Positions 1 through 11,400 of a stretch of 60,000 bases of DNA are shown here, in pieces. The stretch comes from Adiantum capillus-veneris (Eukaryota; Streptophyta; Polypodiopsida; Polypodiales; Pteridaceae), in the NCBI GenBank assembly GCA_014529385.2, contig CM043962.1, positions 86,463,180 to 86,523,179 on the forward strand, written 5' to 3'. The notes under the pieces are model-generated. The model was not told the origin of the DNA, ran no database searches, and worked only from the letters and a program-made list of their open reading frames with translations. Every line of letters begins with the position of its first letter. The stretch's first letter is position 1. Both the position numbers and the translations under genes were made by a program.

Positions 1-2
1 GA

Positions 3-317
3 GGAGCTTCCACTTCGGTTGCTCGTGGGAGTGGAAGAGCGTCGGCACGGACACCCAGGACCTATGTGCGGCGAGGCTCGGGTAGCGGATCTACTATGGC
101 GGACACCACTTTGGAGAATGTGTCCATTTCTAGACCTACGGATCCTAGAGAGCCAGAGTTTGATGATGAGGGCAACATCCTTAGTGAGGGAGATTATGGT
201 CTTGCATCTAGTGCATCTGATGCAAGTAGTGATGAGGATGATGCAGCTACCTCTAGCTCAAGCTCTAGCTCAAGCTCGGACCACAACTCCGGTGATGAGA
301 GCGATATGAGCACTTAG
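3..317 (+). CDS. C-terminal end of a probable DNA-transposon protein (hAT-like suspected)
   Basis: The frame is open from the window edge to a TAG at 315-317, giving about 104 residues. The protein starts Gly/Ser/Arg-rich, passes through an acidic stretch (EPEFDDEGN near residue 51) and ends in a run of nine serines followed by DHNSGDESDMST. No catalytic domain is inside the window. A disordered acidic, Ser-rich tail after the dimerisation domain is common in plant hAT/DUF659 transposases. The AT-rich end with repeated CGTACG sites just downstream fits a transposon terminus. The family is inferred, not seen. It could instead be the tail of an unrelated disordered plant protein. Confidence 0.35.
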   Translation, partial: GASTSVARGSGRASARTPRTYVRRGSGSGSTMADTTLENVSISRPTDPREPEFDDEGNILSEGDYGLASSASDASSDEDDAATSSSSSSSSSDHNSGDESDMST

Positions 318-717
318 AACTCTCTCTTTATGCTTTAAAGTTTGTACCCATGGGCCATGAGACTATGAGTTGTGTCACTACTTTTTTGTACTAGTTTTTG
401 TCACTTGTATTTCTCGAGCCTCGACTCTCTACTTATGTAATGAATTATGAAATCAAATGCAATCATGATCATCTTTTTTCGAACATTGCCGTTTCCAATG
501 TCCATGGCCAAATCTTTAATGTTCTTACTTGTAAGACATCTCCTTTGAGTTGTATGTACTTAATACTAAGTAGTTACTCATAATAGAGTAAAAGCTCTAA
601 AAAATATATGATTTATTTTTTTGCATCGTACGTTACGTCAACGTACGTCTAATTTTTTTTAGTTCGATTAGTACCGCACGTCTTCGTACGTGTAGCCATC
701 GTACGTGACCGTACGTG
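318..717. repeat. Transposon 3' end with clustered CGTACG subterminal motifs
   Basis: After the stop codon there are about 280 bases of AT-rich sequence without a gene. Then CGTACG occurs five times within 90 bases (628-633, 642-647, 685-690, 700-705, 710-715). Clustered short palindromes next to an abrupt boundary are typical of subterminal transposase-binding repeats of plant hAT elements. At about 716-720 the sequence switches to the RNase H region of D1, so this looks like the edge of a DNA transposon inserted into D1. The other end and any target duplication lie left of the window. Confidence 0.4.
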
Positions 718-1727
718 TCAACTATGGTGCTTCCAGCTAGAAAGCGCATGAATCACGGCCAAGAGCTCTTTCTCATAGACTTGCATAGTCCTCTCTGGCC
801 CTTGCAAAATTCGGCTTTCATAAGCTACTACCCGTCCATCTTGCATTAGCACTGCTCCGATGCTACTGCCACACGCGTCACACTGGACCACAAATGACTT
901 CCTGAGATCTGGCAAAACAATAACTGGATCTGAAGTCAACTTTTCCTTTAAGAGACTAAAAGCTGAAATCTCTTTTTGGGTCCATCTGAAAGTGACCTCT
1001 TTCTTTTGCAATGCGTGAAGAGGCGATGCTATCTCTGCAAAATTTCTGATAAACCTTCTATAGTAGGAACACAATCCCAAGAAGCTTCTGACATTGTGCA
1101 CAGTCTTCAAGTCTGGCCATGTCTTGATAGCTTCGACCTTTGCGGGATCCATTCTAACACCATTCTTTGAGACTATGTGGCCCAGAAAGTGGATCTCTTC
1201 GAGGAAGAATTCACTTTTCTTAGGATTGACAAGTAACCTGTGACTGCGCAGCTCTTCAAACACAATGATCAAGTGACGCCTATGCTCCTCTTCATTCTTC
1301 GAATACACTATCATGTCATCGAAGAACGTTCCAACAAACTGTTGATGCGAGCGGAAAATCCGGTCCATCATTCTGTTGAACGTGGCAGGAGCATTTGTTA
1401 GCCCAACGGCATCACTAGAAACTCATAAAGACCAAATGTTGTTCTAAACGCAGTCTTGTGCACATCCTCTGGCCTTATACGAATCTGATGGTACCCACTC
1501 TTAAGGTCTATCCTGTTGAAAATTGCAGCATCCTCTAAACGATCGAGAATATCATGAATTCTAGGAATAGGGAACCTATTCTTGATGGTATTCTTATTCA
1601 ACGCACGGTAATCAATACACATGCGCCATGAGCCATCCTTCTTCTGCACTAGGAGCACTGGGGAGCAAAAGGGTAAAGAACTAGGTTGAATCAGCCCCTT
1701 CTCTAATAACTCCTCAACCTGGCCCAT
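718..1727 (-). pseudogene. D1 reverse transcriptase and start of RNase H, frameshifted
   Basis: The upstream frame (1727 to 1398) has the RT palm start with [18 protein letters not shown] and [13 protein letters not shown]. The downstream frame (1371 to 718) has the catalytic FFDDMIVYSK (YxDD-type) motif, the LGHIVS thumb region and the RNase H start with an acidic CDACGSSIGAVL motif. The two frames are separated by a one-base loss near 1390, in the codons matching MPFGLTN of D2. The RNase H is cut at a WKHH motif by the DNA-transposon boundary. The gene is dead as read. Family assignment is firm from the motifs. Confidence 0.85.
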
Positions 1728-1736
1728 AATCTCTTT

Positions 1737-2825
1737 CTATTGCGCCGCACTAACCCTGTAGGGAGGTCTATTTGGTGGGCTACACCCTGCAACCAAATCT
1801 ATCCGATGGTCCTCAGGTCTCTCTGGCGGCAATTGCGATGGTAATGAATCAGAAAAACAATCACTAAACTTTTGCCAAAATGCTGACCTTTCTTTATCTA
1901 ACACAGATAAATTTGACTGATCACTATCTGAGACATCACGTGCAAAAATCAAGTACACAGAAAGATGATTCTTTATTACAGAAGTGATAGCAGAAGCAGA
2001 TACAATAAGGACTGACTCTCCTTTAAGCTTTACATCCAAGATGTGAGTTTTGCCCCTATGCTGTACAGTGATCTTTTTGTTGTAGGCATCCAAGACTCCA
2101 TGCACTCGGAACATCCACGGGATTCCCAACAAGGCGTCACACCCTTCCAGCGGCATGATGTAAAACTCTTCAGTGTCCACATACGATTGAATATGCAGAC
2201 ACAGTTTTCCAATGATGGGAGTAACACACTCTGAGTGGCCAAGACATGCCAACCCTGCCTCTGCTGTGTACCCCATCTCTTCAGCTCTGATGCCCAACTT
2301 CATAGCTAACTCTGGTGAGATAAAGTTGGCTTTGGCACCTGGATCAAAAAAGATGAGTGCCGTCTTATCCCTAACTTTACCCCATGCCCTGCATAACTCA
2401 CTGGCATCTGTGCTGGGCCTGTCACCCACCATGTCTGGCACTAAACCTGCTGTGGGTTTTGGCTTCTTGCCTTTCTGATCTTCTTTATCCTCTAAGTCAG
2501 CTGGCCTTTTCCTTTGTGGACAATTGCTAGAAAAGTGACCAGGCTGCTCGCATATAAAGCATTTGTTCTCAGCCATTAGGACCTTCTTTTCCTCGAGCGA
2601 CTTGCGCACAAAAGGCTTCCTTTTCTGTTTCTTTGCCTGCGCTCCAGAAGTCTCGGCTGAATCCTTGTCTTTGGTGGCCTTTTCTGACCCCTGTGACGCA
2701 TCAGGAGCCGTTTTCGCAAGGGGCTTCTTCGCTGAATTTTTCTTTTGCTGCCCTCCTTTGTCACTGCTCGGAAATCCACTGTCCTCTCCTTTCAACAAGG
2801 CAAGACCAGTGTTCGCAACTTCCAT
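1737..2825 (-). pseudogene. D1 nucleocapsid, protease and spacer before RT
   Basis: The frame encodes a Lys-rich basic linker, a CCHC zinc knuckle (CFICEQPGHFSSNCPQ), then an aspartic protease with FFDPGAKANFISPE, where the usual D-S/T-G triad reads D-P-G, and LLGIPW. It continues to the conserved RPEDHRIDL and PPYRVSAAQ segment before RT. It ends in TAG at 1737-1739, where D2 reads CAG, so the stop is a C-to-T change in an otherwise continuous pol frame. The polyprotein would supply virion protease and RNA-binding nucleocapsid. Confidence 0.8.
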
Positions 2826-3928
2826 AAGCTGAGTACTTCTCTATCTGCTCTGTCAATGGCACAAATCTGTAGGTCACTGAGAGTAATGCTTTAAAAAACC
2901 TCCTATTGTACTCCAGCAAGCTCTTGCACGAAGCTGAAGTAAGCTGGTGCCAATCTGTCAGGACGTCGGCTTCAAATTCATTTGATAGCCAAGCAGATGC
3001 AAACATTTGCTTGAAGTAAACCCAAGTGACGGGTGCCTGTCCTTGCATTAACAATGTCGTCCACCATGTAAGTGCATTGTCCTTTAAGAAAGTGGCAGCT
3101 TTCCTGACCTTCGAGGCCTCTGTAAAATTCCCTCCCGCATAAGCTGTATCAAACTGCTGGAGGAAAGTGAGTGCCTTTGTCTTCTCCTCGAAACCACTGA
3201 AGGTACTGAACTTTACCGCTGCACCACCTTCTTTGTAAGCCTTCGGTTTCTCTAGTGCCCCCAAGTTGTCATACGGAATGGTCTACAACATGGGCATTGT
3301 ACTAGGCATCATCGGCACGCCTTGGCCATTCACATTTTGCATCAGAGGAGCGATATTTGGCTGTTGTCCAGAAAAACCAGCCATGCCAAAATGACCCTGT
3401 GGCACCCCAAACTGGCCGTGGTTGCTCTGAAAACCCTGCCGCATGCCGATACTACCATACATGGGGTTTGGCATGATGCCTTGCATACCCCCGAACACTG
3501 TTCCTGGCACATACGGCTGGTGCAAAAACTGAGTGCATTGCCTGGTATCCTGCTCCCTGTCCATTCAAGACAGCATGCTGGCTCTGAAAGGTGGCGGACT
3601 GAACTGGCATAACCTGTGGAATAGGCGTTCTAGCCACTTGTTCAAGCACGGGAGGAACCTGCTTTGGAGCCCCCAACTCCGCAACATGCGAGTGTTCCCT
3701 TTCCTCCTGCGTCACATGAAGTACCTGGGCTTCACCATCAACAAGCTCCGTACACGGCGTAGGTTGCCTATTTTGTTGTTGCACTGGTGGCGCTTGCAAG
3801 AATTCCATAAACCTCGGATTTTGCACCAGCTGCGAAAAGACATTCACCGCGGCAACTAACTGAGTCTTGAACGCATCATCCTCAAGTTGCCCTGTCATAA
3901 AGCCCTGTACTACTGGAGAAACATTCAC
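2761..3928 (-). pseudogene. D1 gag (capsid with Met/Gln/Gly/Phe-rich N-terminal region)
   Basis: Two open pieces (3928 to 3283, then 3264 to 2761) align with D2 gag. The first is a low-complexity region rich in Q, M, G, F, N and P. The second has the retrotransposon gag core (FSGFEEKTKALTFLQQFDTA, then WWTTLLMQGQAPVTW). They are separated by a TAG at 3283-3285 where D2 has CAG. The overlap with the next frame at 2761-2825 shows a further frameshift around LTEQIEKY. It would form the virus-like particle shell in the cytoplasm. Confidence 0.75.
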
Positions 3929-4241
3929 GTTGACAGGAGGTATAGACTGACGTGGCCGTGAGCTCTCGACAATCTCGACTTAATCACACACACGGCTCGG
4001 AAGCTAGAATGCTTCGAGCAGACGCCGACAACCTGTAGGCCCCAAAATTGGCGCCCCTTTCGGTATTTCTTTATTCTTTAGGAGGGTAAATTACAAGGTA
4101 AGGTCCTGGGAATCCTTCACGTGTATCCACCTAGATACCATTTGATTTGGCCAAATTTCGGCAGCATAACAACCCCAAAACTTGCGCGAAACCAATTCCC
4201 CTGCTAGAACTCACTTGCACTAGCGTATACCCTTTGATTCC
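3929..4241 (-). repeat. D1 leader and truncated 5' LTR
   Basis: This stretch holds no gene. At 4052-4078 it carries the reverse complement of the AATAAAGAAATACCGAAAGGGGCGCC-type block that marks the R region of the D, A, B and G LTRs. The LTR is cut at 4241, where D2 starts with TGTCACC. The exact leader/LTR border is not visible because no good primer-binding site could be found in this copy. The five bases before D2 are ATTCC; no second copy was found, because the right end of D2 is rearranged. Confidence 0.65.
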
Positions 4242-5702
4242 TGTCACCAGCGTGTGACTACTATCTATCCTTTTTGTTGATTTCTTTCTTATTATCTATT
4301 TACTTTCACTTTTTGGAAACACCCCTCGGGAAATCTAACTGCCCTGCATTGCATAGCTAGTGTGGAACTGTCCAGAGGGAGTCCAGGCCTGAGGGCAAGA
4401 GAGCACTAAGGTTGGACAGGGACTATGGTTAGCCATAGCCAAAGTGGAATCCTTTGCTACAGAGGCTACATTTCAGTTCTCGATGTAGCCGCAATGTACA
4501 AAGAGGGTCGGATGACCTAGAAAGATACAATGGCAGCATCTCCTAAAATTTAGGGAACTGCTATTTTGGGACCTGAAAATGTGTTGGCGTCATTACCTCC
4601 GGAATGACAAAGGGAACATTTTCTTACTCTGCCGTGAAGTCAACTGGGCAACCGGTTGGGATATTTTTAGGCGGCAACTCCGAAACGGGAAAATGCTTGT
4701 AAATGTGCCAAGTGGCACATTCTGGTGCACTTGCCTCATGCAACAAGAAGTGGCACTGAATTTGAAGAGGGGAGAGCCTCATTTTCAGATTTTGTCACAG
4801 GTTAAGAGCTATGGAGTGCTTGCTTTCCCTCTTATGCATAGTGCGGTGCCAGGAGTGATGCCCTGCACGCTACGCACTGCCCTCTCTCTCCCCTTTGGCA
4901 GTATGTTATGCCCCTCTAGTGGGCTCTTCATTTGACCAATGTACAGTTGTGTGGGTTCATGCGCGATTGCCGAGGCAAGAGCCTCTTGCACAGGTACTGG
5001 ATTAGCTAGCGGCTAATCCCCCCGCAGGTACAGGTGAATTCGGAGAGGTTCCACGCCAGAAATCTCGTCCGATTCAAAGAGCACGTAGCCCTACAGGTGC
5101 GGGAGCTCGAGGACTTGCTACGGATGCGACCAGCACGCGAAACGGAGCCCGAAACAGTGAATTACAGCCTGCTGTGTATTTTTGCAGGTTTAGGGTTTTG
5201 GCCCTAAACGGACCCTAATACCCCCAGGAGGTTCGGGGACGCAAGGGGACCGTTGTACAGGTGATCTGGCGCATTTTCAGGGCTGAAAACAGAGAATTCA
5301 GCGTGCTGCAGATTCTCGCCAGGTTTTGCAAAGTGCCCGTATGCGTCGGGAAAGTCAGTCAATGCGTGGGAATACTGACTGTGAAGGGTTCTAGTACAGT
5401 TATGCTGCCGAAATCGCGCTGGAACAGTGGAAATTCAGCCGAGTTTGTGCGGGGCAGCTTGTAGGAACCACAGCGTTTATTCCCTCTTTTGAACAATAAA
5501 GAAATACCGAAAGGGGCGCCTAAGTTAGGGGCCAATCTGGTGTCCGTCTACTCATACAGGTGCAATCTAGCAGCCTGTATCCCTCTCCCCTTTGTTGTGT
5601 CTTGAAAGTACAGGTAAAATAGACGACTAATAATGGGTGAAAGCTAAATCAAGGTTTGAAGTAAAGTCTACCGCCCTTTTTGGATTGAACAGGCCGGTTT
5701 CA
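4242..5702 (+). repeat. 5' LTR of D2
   Basis: It starts TGTCACCAGCGTGTGACTAC and ends TTTCA directly before the primer site, 1461 bases, TG...CA bounded. The same start recurs at 14854 (3' LTR) and, inverted, near 16240 and 20023 in D3. An AATAAA at 5495-5500 leads into GAAATACCGAAAGGGGCGCC at 5501-5520, the likely polyadenylation/R region. No gene is inside: the open frames at 4579-4935 and 5261-5464 are chance. Confidence 0.85.
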
Positions 5703-5720
5703 TGGTTCCATCGACGGGAT
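5703..5720 (+). other. Primer-binding site of tRNA-Glu type
   Basis: TGGTTCCATCGACGGGAT follows directly after the LTR end. From memory of plant tRNA-Glu 3' ends (…CGACGGAACCA) it pairs at about 16 of 18 positions. D3 has TGGTTCCATCG at the same place (reverse complement ending at 18412). Elements A, B, C, F and G instead use the initiator-Met type TGGTATCAGAGC. The tRNA assignment is from family knowledge and should be confirmed against the species tRNA set. Confidence 0.6.
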
Positions 5721-5809
5721 TAAATCACTTTTTCCCATAGAAGTGAGCCTTGGTCAGTTTAGGCTTGAAGACACAGGGGATCATAGACCAGACACAGGGA
5801 ATTGCAATT

Positions 5810-8094
5810 ATGGCTGACAGACCAGATGATGTGACTGAAGAGGTCTCCTCTTCACAGGGTCAACAGACACATGAAGTGGGTGAGTCCTCAAGACCACCAC
5901 AGACAGATGACGATATATTCAGGACCCAGTTGGCTACTGCTGTGGCTATGTTCACACAAGTAATGCAGAATCCGAGGTTTTTAGCCTTTCTGCAACCTCC
6001 TGTTCCGTCTCAGCAAGTTGGGTCACTGGATCATATTCAAGAGCTTGTTAAGGCTCGAGCACAGGTGATTCATACCGCACAGTCAATGGAAACACCTGTA
6101 CACTTGACGGAGAACATGCAGTCTCCACAACCTGTGCCTAAGGTGCAAGAACAGGTGGCTGAGATGCCAGTCTTTCAGGCTGTACCAGTTCAGCCTGCCA
6201 CCTTTCAGCAGCCTATAGCTGGTTCTAATGGGCAGGGAAGTAACCTACAGGCTATGCAACAGGTCTTCCCACCACCTTCAGTACACCCTGGCTATTTTGG
6301 AGGTGGATCCGTATTCCAGAGCATGGCTGGTCATGCACCTGGAAATCAGTTTTATACGCCAGGAACAGTGTTTGGGGGTGCTCAAACGATTATGCCTAAC
6401 CCCATGTACAGTGTCATGGGTATGCAACCAGGGTTTCAGAGCACTCAGGGCCAATTTGGAATGCCACAGGCAAATTTTGGTATGGCTGGAATTACAAATC
6501 AGCAGCCAAATATAGCATTTCCAGGTCAAGTTAATAGCGGCCAAGGAACACAGATGAACCCTAAAAGTGTTCCCATGTTTCAGTCACTTCCATACGACAA
6601 TTTAACGCCGCTAGAGAGGCCAACTTCGTACAAAGAAGGTGGCAAAGGTGTGTCATTCACGACCTTTACAGGGTTTGATGACAGGAAGAAGGCTCTCTCA
6701 TTCCTCCACCAGTTTGACAAGGCCTATGCAGGGGGAAACTTACTATAGAGCCACTTTTTTGACAGGGAATGCGGGACAATGGTGGACAACTTTATTGCTT
6801 CAAGGGCAAGCTCCGTCCACATGGATTTACTTTAAGCAGATTTTTGCAGCAGCATGGTTATCTGATGATTTCGAAGCGGATGTCATGACAGAATGGCACC
6901 AGCTAAATGCTGCCACTTGCAGAAATCTGGATGATTACAATCGGAAGTTTTGGAAAGCTCTACTTCCAGTAACTTCCTATAGGTTTGTGCCATTGACAAA
7001 ACAGATTGAAAAATACTGTTGTGGCCTACCCAAAGGATTGAGAAAGTACTGCACGAAGACAAAAGTCACTACTTTCACGCAGCTCATCGAGGTAGCAAAC
7101 ACTGGCAATGGTTTGCTCAAGGGAGAAGATTGCGAATTTAACACTGGCGTCAAGGCAGGATCAGGCAAGAAAAATACAGCCAAGAAGCACGTTCCCAATG
7201 AGGCTCCTAAAGGGACTCAGGAGTCAGCCAACGCAGGGAAAGACAAAGCTACGGCTGAATCAGAAAAAGGACCAACAAAGAAATGGAAAAGACGTTTTCC
7301 TCGCAAGTCAGAAGAGCAAAAGAAGGTCCTTAGGACAGAGAACAAATGCTTTATATGTGAGCAGCCTAGCCACATTGCTTACAACTGTCCTACAAAGAAA
7401 AGGCCAGCTGATTCTGAAGACAAGGAGGACAGGAAAGGAAAGAAGCCCATGGCTGGTCTAGTGCCAGATATGGTGGGCGATAAGCCAAATTCACATGCAA
7501 GTGAGCTTTGCAGAGCATGGGGAAAGGTCAGGGATCAAACAGTGCTTATCTTCTTTGATCCAGGTGCCAAAGCCAACTTCATTTCCCCAGAATTGGCTTC
7601 AAAGTTGGGAATTAGACCTGAAGAGATGGGGTATACAGCAGAGGCAGGTTTGGCATGTCCTGGCCACACAGAGGCTGTGACACCCATCATTGGAAAGTTG
7701 CGTCTACATATCCAGTCCTATGTAGATGCTGAAGAATTTTACATCATGCCACTGGACGGATGTGATGTGTTGTTAGGTATTCCTTGGTTGTTTCGTGTAC
7801 AGGGAATCATGGATGCCTACAACAAAAAGATCATTGTACAGAGCAAGGGAAAGACTCACATTCTGGATGTAAAGCTTATAGGGGAGTCTATTCCTACTGT
7901 TTCAGCTTCTGCTATTACTTCTGTAATGAAAAAGCATCTTTCTGCGTACTTGGTTTTTGCACGTGAAGTGTCAGATTGTGATGAATCAAATTTATCTGTG
8001 CTAGATAAAGAAAGGTCAATGTTTTTACAACAGTATAGTGACTGCTTTTCCGATTCATTACCGTCTCAATTACCGCCAGAGAGACCCGAGGACC
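5810..8094 (+). pseudogene. D2 gag-protease, frameshifted and cut by copia F
   Basis: The start is ATG at 5810 (MADRPDDVTEEVSS), about 105 bases after the primer site. Residues about 1-230 are low-complexity and rich in Q, M, G, F, N and P (GQFGMPQANFGMAG), followed by the gag core (TGFDDRKKALSFLHQFDKA). At about 6740 a short deletion relative to D3 removes part of the capsid and shifts frame. The next frame (6639-8094) continues the capsid, the zinc knuckle CFICEQPSHIAYNCPT and the protease FFDPGAKANFISPE. The frame runs to RPED and is interrupted by copia F, resuming at 13382. Confidence 0.85.
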
Positions 8095-8369
8095 TGTGGG
8101 GGAGCAGGAGAGAGAGCCCACTTGCTGTCCTATGCAATGAGAGTGAAGGAGAAGAGGAGATTGGCACAGAAAGAGCACACGCAGAGAAAACGTGAGAGAG
8201 AGAGAGCTCGTTGAATTTGGGAGAAGTCACGCTATTTTTCTTTTGGGCTTTACATTTGAGTATATGAGTAAGTGACTAGGGGGCCATTCACACTTGGGCC
8301 CCCTCACTTATAAGTCTTTTTAACTTATAAGTTATAAGTACAAGGCACTTAGGCCTTTATTCCCTAACA
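8095..8369 (-). repeat. 3' LTR of copia F
   Basis: On the plus strand it runs from TGTGGGGGAGCAGG to CCCTAACA. The polypurine tract of F lies just to its right (plus-strand CCTCCCATCT from about 8371). The LTR includes a TTATAAGTTATAAG stretch near its U3 start (plus-strand 8320-8339). Confidence 0.93.
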
Positions 8370-8448
8370 ACCTCCCATCTAAAGGCAATGTACCTTGGGA
8401 GATCAAAGAATCAGCTAACTATGATACAACAGCTGATCATGCACTTAC

Positions 8449-11400
8449 TCATCCAACACCCATCATCTGACGGCAATATGCAAACCGCTCTGCTGGAAGA
8501 CTCTTGGTCAAAAGATCTGCAGGATTGTCATCTGTGTGCACCTTGACAAGTGTAATGCTCTTGTCATCAAGCACACTTCTGATAAAATGATACTTCACCT
8601 CTATGTGCTTTGTCTTAGCATGAAAAACAGAATTCCTTGCAAGCATAATAGCACTCTGACTATCACAGTGTAGCACAGAAACCGGTGACTTAATGCCAAG
8701 CTCTTCTACCAAACGCATGAGCCACAAAGCTTCTTTGCATGCCTCAGTGGCTGCCACATACTCAGCCTCAGTGGTAGACAAAGCAACACATTTTTGCAGT
8801 CTAGAAATCCAAGAAACTGCACCTCCTGTGAATGTAAACACATATCCAGAGGTAGACTTCCTGCAATCTGGATGTCCAGCAAAATCTGCATCTGTAAAGC
8901 CATGCACAGATGTCTCACTCTTCCCAAAACAAATGCACAAGTCTTTAGTGCCTTTCAAGTATCTCAAGATACACTTCACTGCTTCCCAATGCTTTTTACC
9001 AGGATTGCTCATGTACCTGCTTACCACTCCCACCGCAAATGCAATGTCCGGACATGTAGCAACCATAGCATACATCAAACTGCCAACGGCTGATGCATAA
9101 GGAATCTTGGCCATTTCAGCCCGCATATCATCTGTGTTTGGGCAGTCATGTGCAGTCAGTTTTACATATGGAGGCAGCGGAGTACCAAGTGCCTTTCCCC
9201 CATCCATATGAAAACGATGTAGCACCTTATTAACATAATCTCGTTGAGATAGATACAGACGCCTGTGAAGTCTATCTCGAGAGATACGCATGCCCAAAAT
9301 ATGATTAGCTTCACCAAGATCCTTCATGTCAAAGCGATTCTTTAAGCTTTGCTGTAATGCATCCAACGCCGTGACATTTTTACCCGCAATAAGCATGTCA
9401 TCAACATATAAAATCAGCAATAGAAGAGATCCATCACTTGCCGTGTTGATATACAAACAGTGATCAGAATTACTTCTTTTGTATCCTTGAGACCTCATGA
9501 ATGTATCAAACTTGTGATACCATGCACGGGGAGACTGTTTCAAACCATACAAGCTCTTCAAGAGTCTACATACTTTCTTCTCTTGCCCCTTTGCCACAAA
9601 ACCTTCTGGCTGCATCATATAGATTATCTCAAGCAAATCGCCATGCAAAAACGCTGTTTTGACATCCATTTGCTTTAACTCCATATCTTCAGAAGCAACC
9701 AGGCCTAAAACAAGACGTAATGTGGCAAGCTTTACAACAGGAGAAAAAATCTCATCAAAATCCACACCATGCTTTTGCTTGTACCCTTTAGCAACCAAAC
9801 GTGCCTTGTACTTAGAAGAAGTATCAGATGTGACCTTGGTCTTGTAAACCCATTTACATGGCAGAGCCTTATGCCCTTTAGGCAAATCAACCAAGTCCCA
9901 TGTATGGTTTTTCTCCAAAGACTGCATTTCCGAAACCATTGCTTTGAACCATTTCTTACTGTCTTCCCGTTGCATAGCCTCTTTATAGCAAGACAGCTCA
10001 CCACAATCAGTAAGCATGACATAGTCCAAAGACGGTTCATATCTATCGGGGGGCCTTGTCACCCGAGCAGACCTACGCACCCAATGATCCATAACAGGTG
10101 GATTTTCAGCCTGTAAACCATCAAAAACAGTAGGCTGTTCAGCCGGTTGCATCGCAACAACGGGCAGTCTAGGAGCATCAACCTGTTCCCCTACCTGTGG
10201 TGCATCAATGGCAACTTGTTGGGGCTGATTTTCAGCAGCTAATGGCTGATTTTCAGCACCATTTTCAGCATGTAAAGGCTGCTGAACATTGGGCCTTCTT
10301 GGCTGTCCATATGTAACATCTTCACGAAAAACAACCCGACGCACTTCCTCGACCTTTGTGGGCTGTTTGTGCATGCAATTCTCATTGAAGATGACATCAT
10401 TGCTGCGTATGATTTTCCGTAATGCGGGATCCCATAATCTATACCCCATTTCACCATCCTCACCATATCCTAGGAAAATGCATTTATGAGACTTTGGTTC
10501 TAGTTTGGTGCGCAGTTCACTCCGGATGTGAACATAGGCCTCACAACCAAACACTCTTAAATGTGCATATGAGGGTGGCTTGCCAGACCACACCTCCTCA
10601 GGCACCTTTCCACCCAAAGCCTTGCTAGGTGAGCGATTAATCAAGTGAATAGCTGTTTGCACAGCTTCTGCCCAAAAACCATGAGGTAATGCAGCATGTG
10701 ACAGCATACTCCGAACTTTCTCTTGGATAGTCCGGTTCAACCTCTCTGCAACTCCATTCTGAGAGGGATTAAAAGGAGCCGTGAGCTCTCTTTTAATACC
10801 TTTAGTAGCACAAAAGTCAATAAATGCTTTTGATACATACTCCCCCCCATTGTCTGAGCGCAAAGACCTAAGCTTCTTGTCAGTTTGATTCTCAACAAAC
10901 GCAAGAAACTTCTTGAAAGTATCCAAAACATCGCTTTTAGCACGTATTGGATACACCCACACCTTACGTGTAGCATCATCGATAAACGAGACAAAATATT
11001 TCTTTCCCCCTAAGGACAACTGTGGCATTTCACATACATCGGAATGCACTAAGTCTAACCTGTCGGACTTCAAAGAAAGTGACCTTTTGTGCGGTGTTTG
11101 ATTGTGCTTACCATAAATACAGTGCTGACAATGAGAAAAATCAGCATACCTCAAACACGGCAAATAACCACAACGAGACAGAGTTTCCATTCCTCTTTTA
11201 CTCATGTGTCCCAACCGGCCATGCCACAAAGAGACACTTGGCTGCTCGGTTACGGCGACAACATGGTCACGCACACTAGATACATGCAAAGGATACAAAG
11301 TGTCCGATTTACAACCCTTGGCTACAATCCGGGCCCCTTTACAAATTTTCCACTTGCTATCACCAAAAGTGGTGTGATAGCCTGCATCATCTAGCTGCCC

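Larger units (their letters stand above)
718..4241 (-). mobile_element. D1: broken Ty3/gypsy element (D family), minus strand
   Basis: Reading right to left it carries part of a 5' LTR, gag, zinc knuckle, protease, reverse transcriptase and the start of RNase H, then stops at the DNA-transposon end at 718. Integrase and the 3' LTR are outside the window or lost. Its protein is close to D2 (4242-15309) and D3 (15735-20023), and comparison with them shows several disabling changes. D2 begins abruptly at 4242 inside the 5' LTR of D1, so D1 is the older insertion. Confidence 0.85.

Noticed and set aside
628-715. CGTACG cluster as a CRISPR-like array
   Set aside because: Units are six-base palindromes at irregular spacing in plant DNA beside a transposon edge.
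5531-5547. TGGTGTCCGTCTACTCA as the D2 primer site
   Set aside because: It lies mid-leader relative to gag, the preceding bases are ATC in place of CA, and the site at 5703 gives a TG...CA LTR and a better tRNA match.
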